Source: Spirogloea muscicola
Lineage: Eukaryota > Streptophyta > Zygnematophyceae > Spirogloeales > Spirogloeaceae
Assembly: GCA_009602725.1 (NCBI GenBank)
Contig: WELB01000164.1
Span: forward strand, 295,392-307,908
Direction: 5' to 3'
Length of the DNA: 12,517 nt
Shown here: positions 1-8,514 of the stretch, piece by piece
How positions within the stretch are numbered: the stretch's first letter is position 1
Layout of the letters: every line of letters begins with the position of its first letter
Position numbers and translations under genes: made by a program
Notes under the pieces: model-generated
The model's database searches: none
Told to the model about the DNA's origin: nothing
The model's input: the letters and a program-made list of their open reading frames with translations, nothing else

Positions 1-30
1 TCCCCCTCTCTCCCCCTCTCGCTTTCCCTC
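1..30. repeat. Pyrimidine-rich tract with a tandem 10-mer
   Basis: TCCCCCTCTC occurs twice in tandem (1-10 and 11-20), followed by more C/T-rich sequence. It lies about 130 bases upstream of a TATA box. It may be promoter-associated pyrimidine (Y-patch-like) sequence or just low complexity. No function can be shown. Confidence 0.4.
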
Positions 31-155
31 ACTTACCCACCCCGTAACCCCGCTCCCCCTTCCTTCTCTAATCCACCCACCAAGATCTCAACCGCGTTCA
101 CCCCCATGTGCGCTGCGCACACCCTGGCTCGCCGACCACCCTCCTCGCCCGCCTG

Positions 156-163
156 TATATAGA
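156..163 (+). promoter_or_regulatory. TATA box of the Root_cap-like gene
   Basis: TATATAGA lies in otherwise GC-rich sequence 113 bases before the ATG at 276. A TATA box here puts the transcription start near 185-195 and a 5' UTR of roughly 80-90 bases. It also rules out any start codon upstream of it, including an in-frame GTG at 108. Confidence 0.75.
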
Positions 164-275
164 GCTCGGCAGCCAGGCAGTTCCCAAACCCAGCTCCCGC
201 ACCCACCTCACCCCTTGCCCAACACTCAGCACACACTACACTCCTACTTGCCCGCCAGCCCTCCCAGCCGCCGCC

Positions 276-1211
276 ATGGCCCGCGCCGCCGCCGCCCTCG
301 CCCTCCTGCTCCTGGTGGCCGCCGCCGCCGCGCCCACGGCCACTGCCAACCTCATCGACGTGAACCTCGGCGGCGGCGGCAACGGCACCCCGCCGCCGCC
401 GGCGGTGGTGAGCGTGACTGTGGGCGTGAAGGGCGACCCCCACTTCTCGGGCGCCGACGGCATCCACTTCGACTTCACCGGCGTCCCCGGCGCCACCTAC
501 TGCATGTTCAGCGACCGCAAGATTCACGTCAACATGCACTTGACGGGCTACACTGCCGGCGACGAGACCCACACCTGGATCACCAAGGTCGGCATCATGT
601 CCGGCAGCCATAGCCTGGTGCTGGCCGCGCGCGAGGGCGCCGAGGCCGCCCGCGGCGACGGCTACCTCGCCTCGGTCGAGCTCGACGGCGTGGCCCACAA
701 GCTGGCCATCACCGAGGAGCGCAAGTCGGAGGACGGCGCCGTGAGCGTGCACTGGGAGGGCCACGGCCCCGACGGCGACGACGACGTCGACAGCGTCATC
801 GTCTCCATCCCCGGCGTCGCGCGCCTGCTGCTCAAGCTCCGGCCCGAGGTCCCGTCGCTGCGCACCAACGAGAACGCGTACGTGCACTTCAGCGTCGAGG
901 TCCTGGAGGCCCACTTCAGCCGCTCTGTGCACGGCGTGCTCGGCCAGACCTTCGCCAACGCGCTCGTCCCCAGCAAGGCGCCCACCAGCTACGAGATGGA
1001 GTACTCGGAGCTCCTCTGGGTGTGGCAGGTCGCCGGCGCCGACGGCGCCGGCTACCTCCAGGGCACGGCTGACAGCTACAAGTCCTCGGGCCTCCTCGCT
1101 GCCGATTGCAAGTTCGCCCGCTTCGAGGCTGCCAGCCGTCTCAAGACCCTCCGTCCTGGCGCGTACAACCGCAAGGTGCTGCAGCAGGCTGTCCTTGCCG
1201 GTTCTGCTTAG
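276..1211 (+). CDS. Secreted Root_cap-domain (LEA-related) protein, intronless
   Basis: A 311-residue protein. The ATG has a strong context (GCCGCCATGG) and follows a TATA box. Residues 1-25 form a signal peptide (Ala/Leu-rich core 4-19, likely cleavage near TATAN), then a Gly/Pro linker with an NGT sequon at 36. GDPHFSGADGIHF (53-65), YCMFSD (75-80), HGVLGQTF (219-226) and SSGLLAADCKFARF (270-283) match the plant Root_cap / LEA-protein-related family, which begins with a VWD-like segment. The only cysteines, C76 and C278, fall in two of these motifs and may form a disulfide. Members are secreted or cell-wall associated; their biochemical role is unclear, so I assign none. It has no introns although the other three genes are intron-rich, and third positions are almost all G/C. 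It converges on the GH31 gene. Confidence 0.88.
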   Translation: MARAAAALALLLLVAAAAAPTATANLIDVNLGGGGNGTPPPPAVVSVTVGVKGDPHFSGADGIHFDFTGVPGATYCMFSDRKIHVNMHLTGYTAGDETHTWITKVGIMSGSHSLVLAAREGAEAARGDGYLASVELDGVAHKLAITEERKSEDGAVSVHWEGHGPDGDDDVDSVIVSIPGVARLLLKLRPEVPSLRTNENAYVHFSVEVLEAHFSRSVHGVLGQTFANALVPSKAPTSYEMEYSELLWVWQVAGADGAGYLQGTADSYKSSGLLAADCKFARFEAASRLKTLRPGAYNRKVLQQAVLAGSA

Positions 1212-1838
1212 ATGATCTCCCGGATCATGCATCTTCACATTCTTGGTCATGGCCATGCTGCCCTGCAGCAAGGCTGCGCACATCATACTATCATTTCCTG
1301 GCTTTAATATTGCTGGAGTAATGTACATTATTGCGACCTCCATGCTTAGCCGTAAATACAGCTCAGGCCGCTCAGGCACTTTATGTCACTTATTACACAA
1401 TTCTTCCTGCCTCTGCTCTCACTGACCAATCCTTTCGGCCCTTTTGGGCCTTGTTGCATTTTTGGGCTGGCCTTTCACAGCCACTGCCTTATATTGGATT
1501 TTAGTGCGATTACCCATCTGCTATGTCTTCCATGTCCTTTTCTGTCTCGCCACCAGTCTTGCTTGACGTCTTTTGCCAGCATCCTTGAAACGCCATAAGA
1601 GCCACGGGACAAAAAGCGAAGCCCATGTATGTTCCTTGCTGCAATGCGCGCACTAGCATGCAACTACCGCTCTTGCAGCTATCAAAGTGATTCTCGGCCC
1701 TTCATAGGTGAATTCAGATTCAATAAGATTGAATTAAACAATGAATAGGTCTGCCAGGGCTCTCACATAAAAAGAAATGACAATGTCATCTAAGTTGCAT
1801 CATTTTCTTGTGGAGTCAGTGTGAGCTACAAGCATATG
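1212..1838. other. Convergent 3' flanks of the Root_cap-like and GH31 genes
   Basis: This 627-base stretch holds the 3' ends of two convergent genes. I see no credible coding region; the short open frames lack codon bias and homology. A perfect 7-bp hairpin, ATTCAAT-AAG-ATTGAAT, sits at 1718-1734 in an AT-rich patch, about 105 bases past the GH31 stop on its own strand. It might take part in 3' end formation. No convincing AATAAA signal is visible for either gene. Confidence 0.6.
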
Positions 1839-2142
1839 TTACAAGGCTTTGTACACGACCTTGGTGAGACCCTTCTGGAGCGTCAACGGACATGCTGAGA
1901 TGTTGCGCCCCAAGCTCTGAGCATGGCTGCAGTCACTCGATGTCCTCGACAGCCAGCTGCCATGCGTGATACTGACTTCTAGCACATTCTGGAACATCAA
2001 ATGCAGCTCCAAGACTCGAGCCGCCGGGGTTCTGAGCTCCAGCACTCCATGTCCACGGTGTGTACGTCTTATGACTTGGAGGCCTTCTCGCGTCCTTAAT
2101 GTCCATACTCCGTCACCAGCCCACAGCTGCAGAATGCGCAGG
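1839..2142 (-). other. GH31 exon 13: C-terminal domain and stop
   Basis: Codes for the last 101 residues and TAA (1841-1839). The acceptor is TGTGTGCAG; its first base C completes the Ser codon begun by exon 12 (AG|C). It opens with LRILQLWAGDGVW and ends KVVYKAL. The alternating hydrophobic pattern fits the distal beta-sandwich at the end of many GH31 proteins, but I cannot match it to a named domain. Confidence 0.75.
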
Positions 2143-5100
2143 CTGCACACAGAGCAGACAGCACAGAGGAGGGAAACAAGTGGCAAGTGGAGGTCAATTT
2201 GACAAGTAACTATGTGATGCATAATGGCTGAGAGTCAGTGTGAGGGTTCACTTATTGGTCGCACCTGTGCTCACATCGTCTATCTGCTTATTATGACGGA
2301 GTGCCAATATTGGTCACCTGTCCATGCTAGCAGCTTAAGCTTGAAACTTAATAGACAGTAAGTATTACAGTTCCTTGGACGCAGGCTATTAGAGAAGAGG
2401 ACATACCTCCCCAGGGTTTTGACAGAGGCGTCTGTATCCGGGCCCCGTGGTACCAGCGTGTCCACGTCCTCTGGTATCGTCTCCAGGATGGCCCCCGACC
2501 GGACGTACAGTGCCATCTTGTCCAGCGGGACAGCCACGAGCAGCTCGGAACCCGAGCCCTGCACATGCCCGCCACCGAAGAAGTCCACCCAAGCAGTGTT
2601 CTCGGGGAAGTACACCTGTAAGGAACCATAAGAAAGTTGATAAGAGAACCACTTTGCAACCCCTTGTCAGATGCTGCTTACGTTTCAACTTCGACCTCTG
2701 TGCTTTGCAAGTTGACTGGAACCCTCGTTGGGTACGCAGGTTGCTGGCTTTCATCTCCTCGACAACTTTGGTAAGGGACATGAGTATCGATGGCAGCGAC
2801 AGAACAAGTCATGAGTTGTCCAAGAAACTTACGGAGACGCTGGAACCGGGCTTGTAAATTGGGGCGACGAGTATGTCTGGGCCAAGGAGGTACTGCCACT
2901 GTCGCGACCTTGCATTCGGGTCGGCTTGGAAGCACAGGGCCATGGGGCAAATGATGGGCCGTCCCATCTCAGCAGCCATGTGTGCCGCTTCCATGAGGTA
3001 GGGATTAAGGGAAAGGTGGAGCCGTGCAAACGTCCTGTAGATTGAGATGGTCTCCTCGTCATAATCCCAGGGCCCATTATTCGCCTGCCCGAACTGGTGC
3101 ATGAGCGGCGACAGGGCGCTGGCAGTCACCATGGAAACGGTTGCGTCAGAGAAGACTCTGGGTACGACTGTGACTTTTCCTCCTGATTGCCCTCATCTGA
3201 CAGGTTGCTTCACTGAAGCAATCACTATATTGCCAGGCCACCAGATTGCTATATGGAGAACTCTTGCCATGCATTCTCACACTGATAGCTGTGAAGCACA
3301 TGGAAGTAGTCCTGTGTAAATGTTGGGTATGCTAGATCTGTTTGGTAAATGTAGGGTCTGCTTGATACAGGTGCGACAGATTTGCAGAGTACAGTGTATG
3401 CCAAAAGTTGGTCAGCTGCCACTGGGTTCAGAAATGTAATATACATATTGGATCTGACACTGGTCCTCACCCAAGCTGCGCCCAACGCAGGAACAACTCC
3501 TTCTCGATGACCTTGCCAAAATAGCCGGCAATGTCGTGGCCCCACAGAAACAGCCCGGAGACTGCGGCTGTTTGCCCCGCTCTGATGATGCTCGGCAGCC
3601 CCACTTCCTCATCCCACGTCGCCCGCTGATCGCCGGCCCATACGAACGACCTGCCTCACCACCGCTCACTCAACTTGCTTAGACGTTGCTCTCTGCAGTT
3701 GCACGTGTCACTGCTGCTTTACTCAAAATGGCTGGTGTGCTGTCGGCGAGTCAGCATTTTCAATGGCGTGGGCTCTGCATCTATCAGCACAGATTGACGC
3801 TTTGAGCCTGGCAGGGATGGGCCCCAGTTCGCACTTGGCTGTTCCAGTGAAAGCACTCCGAGCCATGATAACACCGTCTCCCCCCAGAGATCTCTTGACG
3901 AATGAGTACATTGCATCCATGTACTTCTCCTGATACTGCACAAAGCTCCACAGGGCTTAGAGTCGGCTGACAAACTTTCTCAAGCATACTCATGCAGGCT
4001 CAAGCCAAAGCTTCAACTCCTTGGCCTAGAGCCTGAAATGCAAGCCAGATTTGAGGCCAGAGGCCTCCAGTATGAAAGATGTACGATTGGTAAGCCAGCT
4101 ATTCCCCAGCTGGTCCATCTACATGGAGAAACACAAGTCTCACAACGGTAACCTAGCATTTACTGTGGACAATCTTCAATGCTGACTCATGTAACTTAAT
4201 GAAAGAGCTTCAGGAGTGGCACAGGTGGGTTTTTAGAGTTTAAGGGTTAGGGTTTATGGTTTAAGGGTTCAGAATTTAGTGTTTAGGTTTGAGGGAAGAG
4301 CTGACCCGGAGGCGCATGAGAGCCAGCGGCGTGCCATCGAAGAAGGTAGCGCCCTCCTTGAAGTAGTTCCCCTCGCCATCGTCGCACTTGAAGCCCCGCG
4401 CCGTGCCCCACTGCAAAGTCAAGTTGAGGCTCCGGTGCCAGAAGTCCACTGCTCGGGGGTTGGTGAAGTCCACTCTCCCGCCGTACCCCTTCCACCACTT
4501 GACCAGCTGCACTAACGAGGTATCATATCAGGTACATGAGCCCTTAATGGCAAGACATGGCTACCTCTCAAGCCCCTCTACAGCACAGCACAGAGAATCA
4601 GAGAGGTCTCTATATAGGACAACAGATACAGGAGGTCCAATTCACTCATGATCAAACCATCTAAACAAAGTCAAGTGGAAGTCTAATCAGTACTGAGTTC
4701 CCAGAGGCTGTCTCCCTTGAAATTGCTAGAGTGCACTATGTCCACTTCAAGTGCCATCAATGATAACTTGTTTGACTTGTATGAAGTCATGTGGCCATGA
4801 ATCAATTGCCTTGGCAAGAGTTATGATGTTTACTGTACCAGGTTTTGCCTACCCGAGTGCAGGTCTCTGCTCACCTGCGGCCCTGCAGACCCATTCTGCA
4901 CAAGGTAACCATTCACCGCCGCCTCCTCATAATTGGCAGACGGGCCAGTGTCGATTCCGTGCATGTCCTGGCGGTTCTCTTTATTGACAAATGGGGTAAG
5001 CCAGAAGATGTTGTAAAAGCTGCACATTTGGTGTACAGAACAGCAACTCTTCAATCAGTTGGGCAGTGATAGAGGTGCCATACAGCACCTTTGTTAATAT

Positions 5101-7580
5101 ACATAAGAGAGCCTTGACGAGGCGTCTAGGCAGGGTCTGTACCCGAGTTGCTTGAGGCGCTTGAACATGGCCTCGGGGTTGGTAAACTGGTCCCGGTTGA
5201 GCACAAAGTCGTTGTAACCTGTCGCCCAGGGGCTGTCAATGAGGATCACAGACGCTGGAATTCCATGCTTTCTAGAGAGCTCCGCATCTTCGATCACCTG
5301 AGGACCCATGAGTGAATGACTAATAAGAAAGATCGATTGAGAATGGTTGGACTTCGATTTGGCTTGTGCAAGTAATGTAATGTGCTAGCTTAGTTACTGG
5401 ATCAGGCAAGGCATGAGCTGTCTGAGAAGAGGTGCTTGCCTCCGAGCAATTGAAATGCACGTCACGGCCCTTCCACGGGGCAAAGGTCCAGGCCGGCGGG
5501 ACATCCGGGCGGCCCGCGAGCCGCGTGAACTCAGCCAGTACATCTAACAGCTGCGGCCCGCCAATGAAGACAATGCGCAGCGCGTCTGTCACAGTGTATC
5601 GCACGACCTGCAACTCAAGTCCGCCTTCATGTGTCAGGAAAACTGTCAGGTCAAGGAAAGTGACAGTTAAGAATCTCATTTCAGCACTTCTGCTTCTGAT
5701 GTTCTTCTGAACCGCAACTGTTGACCAGTTACGATCTTGCAGCCTTATAACACCTCCGCTACTGCATAAGGCAGAGACTCTTGCAGGCACAGGGTTTCCG
5801 AGGGAAGGCAGTAAGGCTTAAGGAGTAAGGGTGTACAAGACAGTCCGGGTCATCCTGGTGGTTTAAGTCAAAAATCCCAGGTGCATAACTGTCAACCCAG
5901 ACTCCAAATCCATGGCTGCTCATCACAAAAGGCACCGGCTTGTACGATTTCTCCGCCTGCATGGCAGTAAAATCAGAGACTAAGTGCATGCATTCTCTGA
6001 CCCTGAGAGACCTTCTGCCAGCCTGGACCTGGTTACCAACCTTACCAGTGACCTTGAATCCTAAAGGTCAACATCAGTCAAGCCCATTGGAAGGCTTTAA
6101 CAGCAGCTACTCACTGCATTGCCCTTCTTTTGGTCGTCGCTATACATGGGCAGCCGATTGCCATGTTGGTCCACGGCGTTGAATCTTTCGCCGCCCCCGT
6201 ACCATGACGAGTAACCAGTATTGATACTGAGTACAAAATTTACACCGGCGGTGTGTGCTTCCGGGTCTTGTATAGTCCACGTTACAGCAACGGCTTTCGT
6301 GCCCACCTCCTCAAGGGACACCATCAGTCCTAGCTGTGGCGCGCCTGCAGCAATAGATCCACAGGGAGGTCATTGCTAATCTGCAAGCCTTTTAAGGCTC
6401 TATTAGTAGGGTATAAGCTTCAGATAAGACTAGATACCATCTACTAGAGGGATTCTCAAGGTAAAGACGTGTGAAACCAGCACGTGCTGGGGTCACGTGC
6501 AACCATCTGTCTGTCTTACAAGTGCAGCAAGAGCGCAAGAGAGTATGATTGACACTCAGGAGGCTGCATTGAGTCAAGAGAAATGTATGCTGGACTTCTG
6601 GACCACACCAGTACTAGGGGCTCCTCAGTGCTACATTGTGAGGGTTTGTGTTGCAGGGCTTTGGTCTTGACATTCAAAATGTGCAACTCTGCTCGCTCAG
6701 CTTACAGTCACACAGAGCATGCATGGGTACAAGCATTGGCAACAGGGGGAGGCTATAGACTGAGAGGATGGCTAAGTGTGGACATTCCCCTGTACCTAAG
6801 TCCATAGCGTCCGCATCTTGAGACCAGCTGGCTATCGGCGGCCAGCTTGTCCGAAGTTGGAGGCCTGCAACTGAGAAGCCGTCGACGACGAGCGGCAGAA
6901 TGGGGATCACGCCGCCAGAGCCATCAGTGTCGTGGTATGAGAAGACGCTGTGGCCGTCCTCCTCAAACGCGAACTTCATTCTGTGCACCCATTGCAGCAA
7001 GGACGTCTTAGCGGTGTCGCTATGAGGACCCCTGAGCTTCCGAAGGTCGCCCAGGCCCTAGACGCTCAGAATAACCCAACCCAATTCTGAACTATCATAA
7101 CTATATACTATTGTTGTTGATATTACCATCATAAGTTACCTCCATGGTGTACCACCCTTTCTCGAGGAGCTACCTTAGCAACCCGAAAGCAAAGTCAGAG
7201 ATGCACTACGCAGGTCTGACTTGCTGTAGACTTGCGAGGGGGCTTCCAAGTAGGATAGGAACAAACCCACTTGACCAAAGCCACCAATTATGCAGGCATA
7301 ACCCCAAAAAGACATCTTCGAGAAAGCATGAGCAGTATTGTATACATTGTACACATCAAACAGAGCCAGCAGCATTGGGGTCGTGGAGGGTTGAGCCTGC
7401 TTGCCTGGAGTTGCCAATCTCAAGCGTGCGCTTCGGCCGCAGCACCGAGTACGCTGTCCATGCCAGCAGGGCGAGCACGGCGGGCACCGCCAGCGCCTGC
7501 CACGGCGGCCTCCAGGGGCCTCGGCCGCGCCGGCGGCTGGGAGTGGTCGCTCCAAGGCCTGGCTGCCCCGGCAACGGCAT
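1839..7580 (-). CDS. Membrane-anchored glycoside hydrolase family 31 enzyme, 13 exons
   Basis: Exons: 7580-7362, 7057-6796, 6344-6115, 5956-5837, 5607-5440, 5297-5143, 5019-4875, 4506-4306, 3935-3835, 3650-3471, 3118-2833, 2615-2407, 2142-1839. They join in phase to 859 residues, normal for GH31. ATG 7580 is the only Met after an in-frame stop (7607-7605). A basic stretch (RRRGRG) then a hydrophobic helix (about 27-47) suggest a type II anchor facing the ER/Golgi lumen or cell surface. GH31 marks: YGGGERF (209-215), PPAW in exon 5, IDSPW (353-357), WLTPFVN (391-397), nucleophile in KCDDGEG (D475), acid/base in WAGDQ (D541), FLWGHDIAGY, then C-terminal beta domains. The 66-residue gap between catalytic Asp equals that of E. 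coli YicI (D416/D482). It should hydrolyse an alpha-glycoside; the substrate (glucoside, xyloside or other) cannot be read here. Intron 5 is GC-AG. The exon 1/2 junction is uncertain. Confidence 0.87.
3471..3650 (-). other. GH31 exon 10: acid/base aspartate
   Basis: The acceptor GTGAGGCAG is followed by one base G that completes Lys534 (AA|G). The exon reads SFVWAGDQRATWDEE, with D541 as expected acid/base, then LFLWGHDIAGY and LFLRWAQLG, the usual GH31 order after the acid/base residue. The donor is GG|GTGAGG and the next exon supplies C. Both junctions keep the family sequence unbroken, which supports the splice model. Confidence 0.85.
4229..4292. repeat. Degenerate telomere-like TTTAGGG repeats in GH31 intron 8
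   Basis: About eight imperfect units of the form GTTTAAGGG, TTAGGGTTTA and GTTTAGG follow one another on the + strand within intron 8 (4305-3936). The unit resembles the plant and green-algal telomere repeat TTTAGGG. On the GH31 sense strand the array reads CCCTAAA-like. It is an interstitial telomere-like array, not a chromosome end. Confidence 0.75.
4306..4506 (-). other. GH31 exon 8: catalytic nucleophile
   Basis: A 67-codon phase-0 exon with acceptor TTAGTGCAG and donor CGG|GTCAGC. Near its middle is GFKCDDGEGNYF; the first Asp of CDDGE (D475) aligns with the GH31 nucleophile (KTDFGE in YicI-type enzymes, WIDMNE in plant alpha-glucosidases). The motif differs from both, so substrate transfer from either group is unsafe. 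Confidence 0.82.
5298..5439 (-). other. GH31 intron 5: probable GC-AG intron
   Basis: Exon 5 ends GAG|GCAAGC and exon 6 begins CCTCAG|GTGATCGAAG, both phase 0. This joins GRDVHFNCSE to VIEDAELSRKHGIPAS, the spacing expected in GH31. The only nearby GT (CCA|GTAACT, about 50 bases downstream) would insert many residues unlike the family. AG|GCAAG is the known strong consensus for minor GC-AG introns. Confidence 0.7.
7058..7361 (-). other. GH31 intron 1 (boundaries uncertain)
   Basis: Working model: donor TCT|GTTTGA (7361) to acceptor GTCTAG|GGC (7058), phase 0. The donor is weak. Alternative: a GC donor CCAG|GCAAGC (exon end 7405) with acceptor GCTCAG|G (exon start 7031) or CATAG|C, all in compatible phase. 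The alternative using 7031 gives 836 residues rather than 859. A small extra exon inside cannot be excluded. The affected part lies between the membrane anchor and the first GH31 domain, which is poorly conserved. Confidence 0.45.
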
Positions 7581-7604
7581 CTCCAAGCCTGAACCCTGTG
7601 CCTC

Positions 7605-7646
7605 TCAACCCAAAACCCTAACCTCTAAACCCTATACCCTCAATGT
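7605..7646. repeat. Telomere-like / telo-box motifs upstream of the GH31 start
   Basis: The + strand reads CCCAAAACCCTAACC, then TCTAAACCCTATACCCTC, all imperfect CCCTAAA units; the first lies about 30 bases before the GH31 ATG. AAACCCTA is the plant telo-box, an element known from promoters of translation-related genes, and eL42 is the divergent neighbour. The short block may be a regulatory element or a worn telomere-like repeat. Confidence 0.6.
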
Positions 7647-7748
7647 TGCGGCTGCTCTAACAGCGGTAGCTACGACAATCGTGCACTGCGCCGCCAGCAG
7701 CAGCAGCGACGTAACCAGGAGCGCGCTGCCTTAGTATCGAACCCCAGC

Positions 7749-7765
7749 ACCCTTACCCTAAGCCC
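7749..7765. repeat. Second small CCCTAA-like block
   Basis: ACCCTTACCCTAAGCCCC repeats the CCCTAA theme about 100 bases further from the GH31 start. It is too short to call on its own but fits with the block at 7605-7646. Confidence 0.35.
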
Positions 7766-8100
7766 CGATCCCTATCTTTGATCTCCCAGCGGTTTCCGTC
7801 CAGGCTGCGAGTGCTCCACGACGCAGCCACCGGCGCTCATCGCGGCGGCGGCGCTGACTCAAGCCTGCGCAGGAATCCTCTAGGCCTCGCATTGCCGTAG
7901 CTCCGGCGGTCGACAGCCGGCGCGGCACTTGGGCTAGTCGCAGCTGCGACGTATGGTCTGCGCTCCCACAGTGCAATCGAGAGTCTCTGTGCGGACCTCG
8001 ATGATCAGAGTGCGCAGTAAATGAAAATGAAGATTACGGCTGCTGATTTCTTATGAGCGGCTGGAAAGGCCAGCCAGTAGGGAATTGGATGGGAGTACAT

Positions 8101-8158
8101 TCTTAGTTAAAATGATGTGATTTGGAAATAAATAAAATGGCAATAAAAGATGAAATGG
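8101..8158. promoter_or_regulatory. AT-rich patch upstream of eL42
   Basis: A sharp AT-rich island (GGAAATAAATAAAATGG at its core) lies in GC-rich surroundings about 360-410 bases before the eL42 ATG. It could be a nucleosome-poor core promoter. There is no defined motif, so confidence is low. Confidence 0.3.
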
Positions 8159-8204
8159 GAGGCAGCTAGGGGTCCCGCAGTGGACGTTGAGACGATGTTA
8201 AGGT

Positions 8205-8261
8205 AGGGTGACGCTGGCGCTGACGCTGCGGCTGACGCTCGCTGCGGGGGGGGGGGGGGGG
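8205..8261. repeat. CTGACGCT repeats followed by a 16-G run
   Basis: From about 8210 the + strand alternates GACGCTG, GCGCTGACGCTG and GGCTGACGCTCGCTG, then enters an uninterrupted run of 16 G (8246-8261). The G-run may form quadruplex structure, but its length is also where base-calling is least reliable. Confidence 0.7.
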
Positions 8262-8439
8262 CCCTGAACGCTGACTGCGCCCCCTGCCGTCTGGCCCCCA
8301 TAGATCATCGCGCACATCGGACGGCTGCAGACGAGGAGGGAGGTGGCAGCCCAAGACGCCCCGTCCACCTCCCTCCACTCCCCCCCGGGTTCAGGGTCTA
8401 AGGTCGCCGGTCATCCGCCGCGTCTGCCGGGCGTCCCTC

Positions 8440-8479
8440 CCGCCGCCGCCGCCGCCGCCGACGCCGCCGCCGCCGCCGT
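8440..8479. repeat. CCG/GCC trinucleotide repeat upstream of eL42
   Basis: CGCCGCCGCC units run from 8440 to about 8479 with one interruption (GACGCC), ending 36 bases before the eL42 ATG. It most likely lies in the eL42 5' UTR and is a simple-sequence repeat likely to vary in length. Confidence 0.75.
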
Positions 8480-8514
8480 CAAAGCCGCCTGCCGACGAGG
8501 GCGACTCCGTAGCC

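Larger units (their letters stand above)
7581..8514. other. Divergent upstream region between the GH31 gene and eL42
   Basis: This 934-base stretch separates the GH31 ATG (- strand) from the eL42 ATG (+ strand) and must hold both promoters and 5' UTRs. It contains telomere-like blocks next to GH31, GC-rich sequence around 7800-7960, an AT-rich patch at 8101-8158, a CTGACGCT-repeating segment ending in a 16-G run, and a CCG repeat just before eL42. No TATA box is convincing for either gene, which is common for ribosomal protein promoters. Open frames here (for example the 72-codon one at 7758-7976, - strand) have no recognisable product; an upstream GH31 5' UTR exon is possible but cannot be shown. 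Confidence 0.6.

Noticed and set aside
108-275. Upstream extension of the Root_cap-like protein to a GTG at 108
   Set aside because: It begins upstream of the TATA box at 156-163, uses GTG, and would bury the signal peptide inside the protein.
33-1379. 448-codon open frame on the - strand, the longest in the window
   Set aside because: It is antisense to the Root_cap-like gene. The + strand has a TATA box, ideal start context, signal peptide and family motifs. The antisense frame is open only because third positions on the + strand are nearly all G/C, and its product is a featureless Ala/Gly/Val/His-rich string.
4279-4515. 78-codon + strand frame
   Set aside because: It is antisense to GH31 exon 8, which carries the catalytic nucleophile.
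7581-7586. GH31 start at TTG 7586
   Set aside because: TTG starts are not expected in nuclear genes; ATG 7580 is the only Met after the in-frame stop at 7607-7605.
7725-7750. tRNA-like B box (GGGTTCGATAC on the - strand)
   Set aside because: The bases on either side cannot form the five-pair T stem, and no A box or acceptor stem is found at the right distance.
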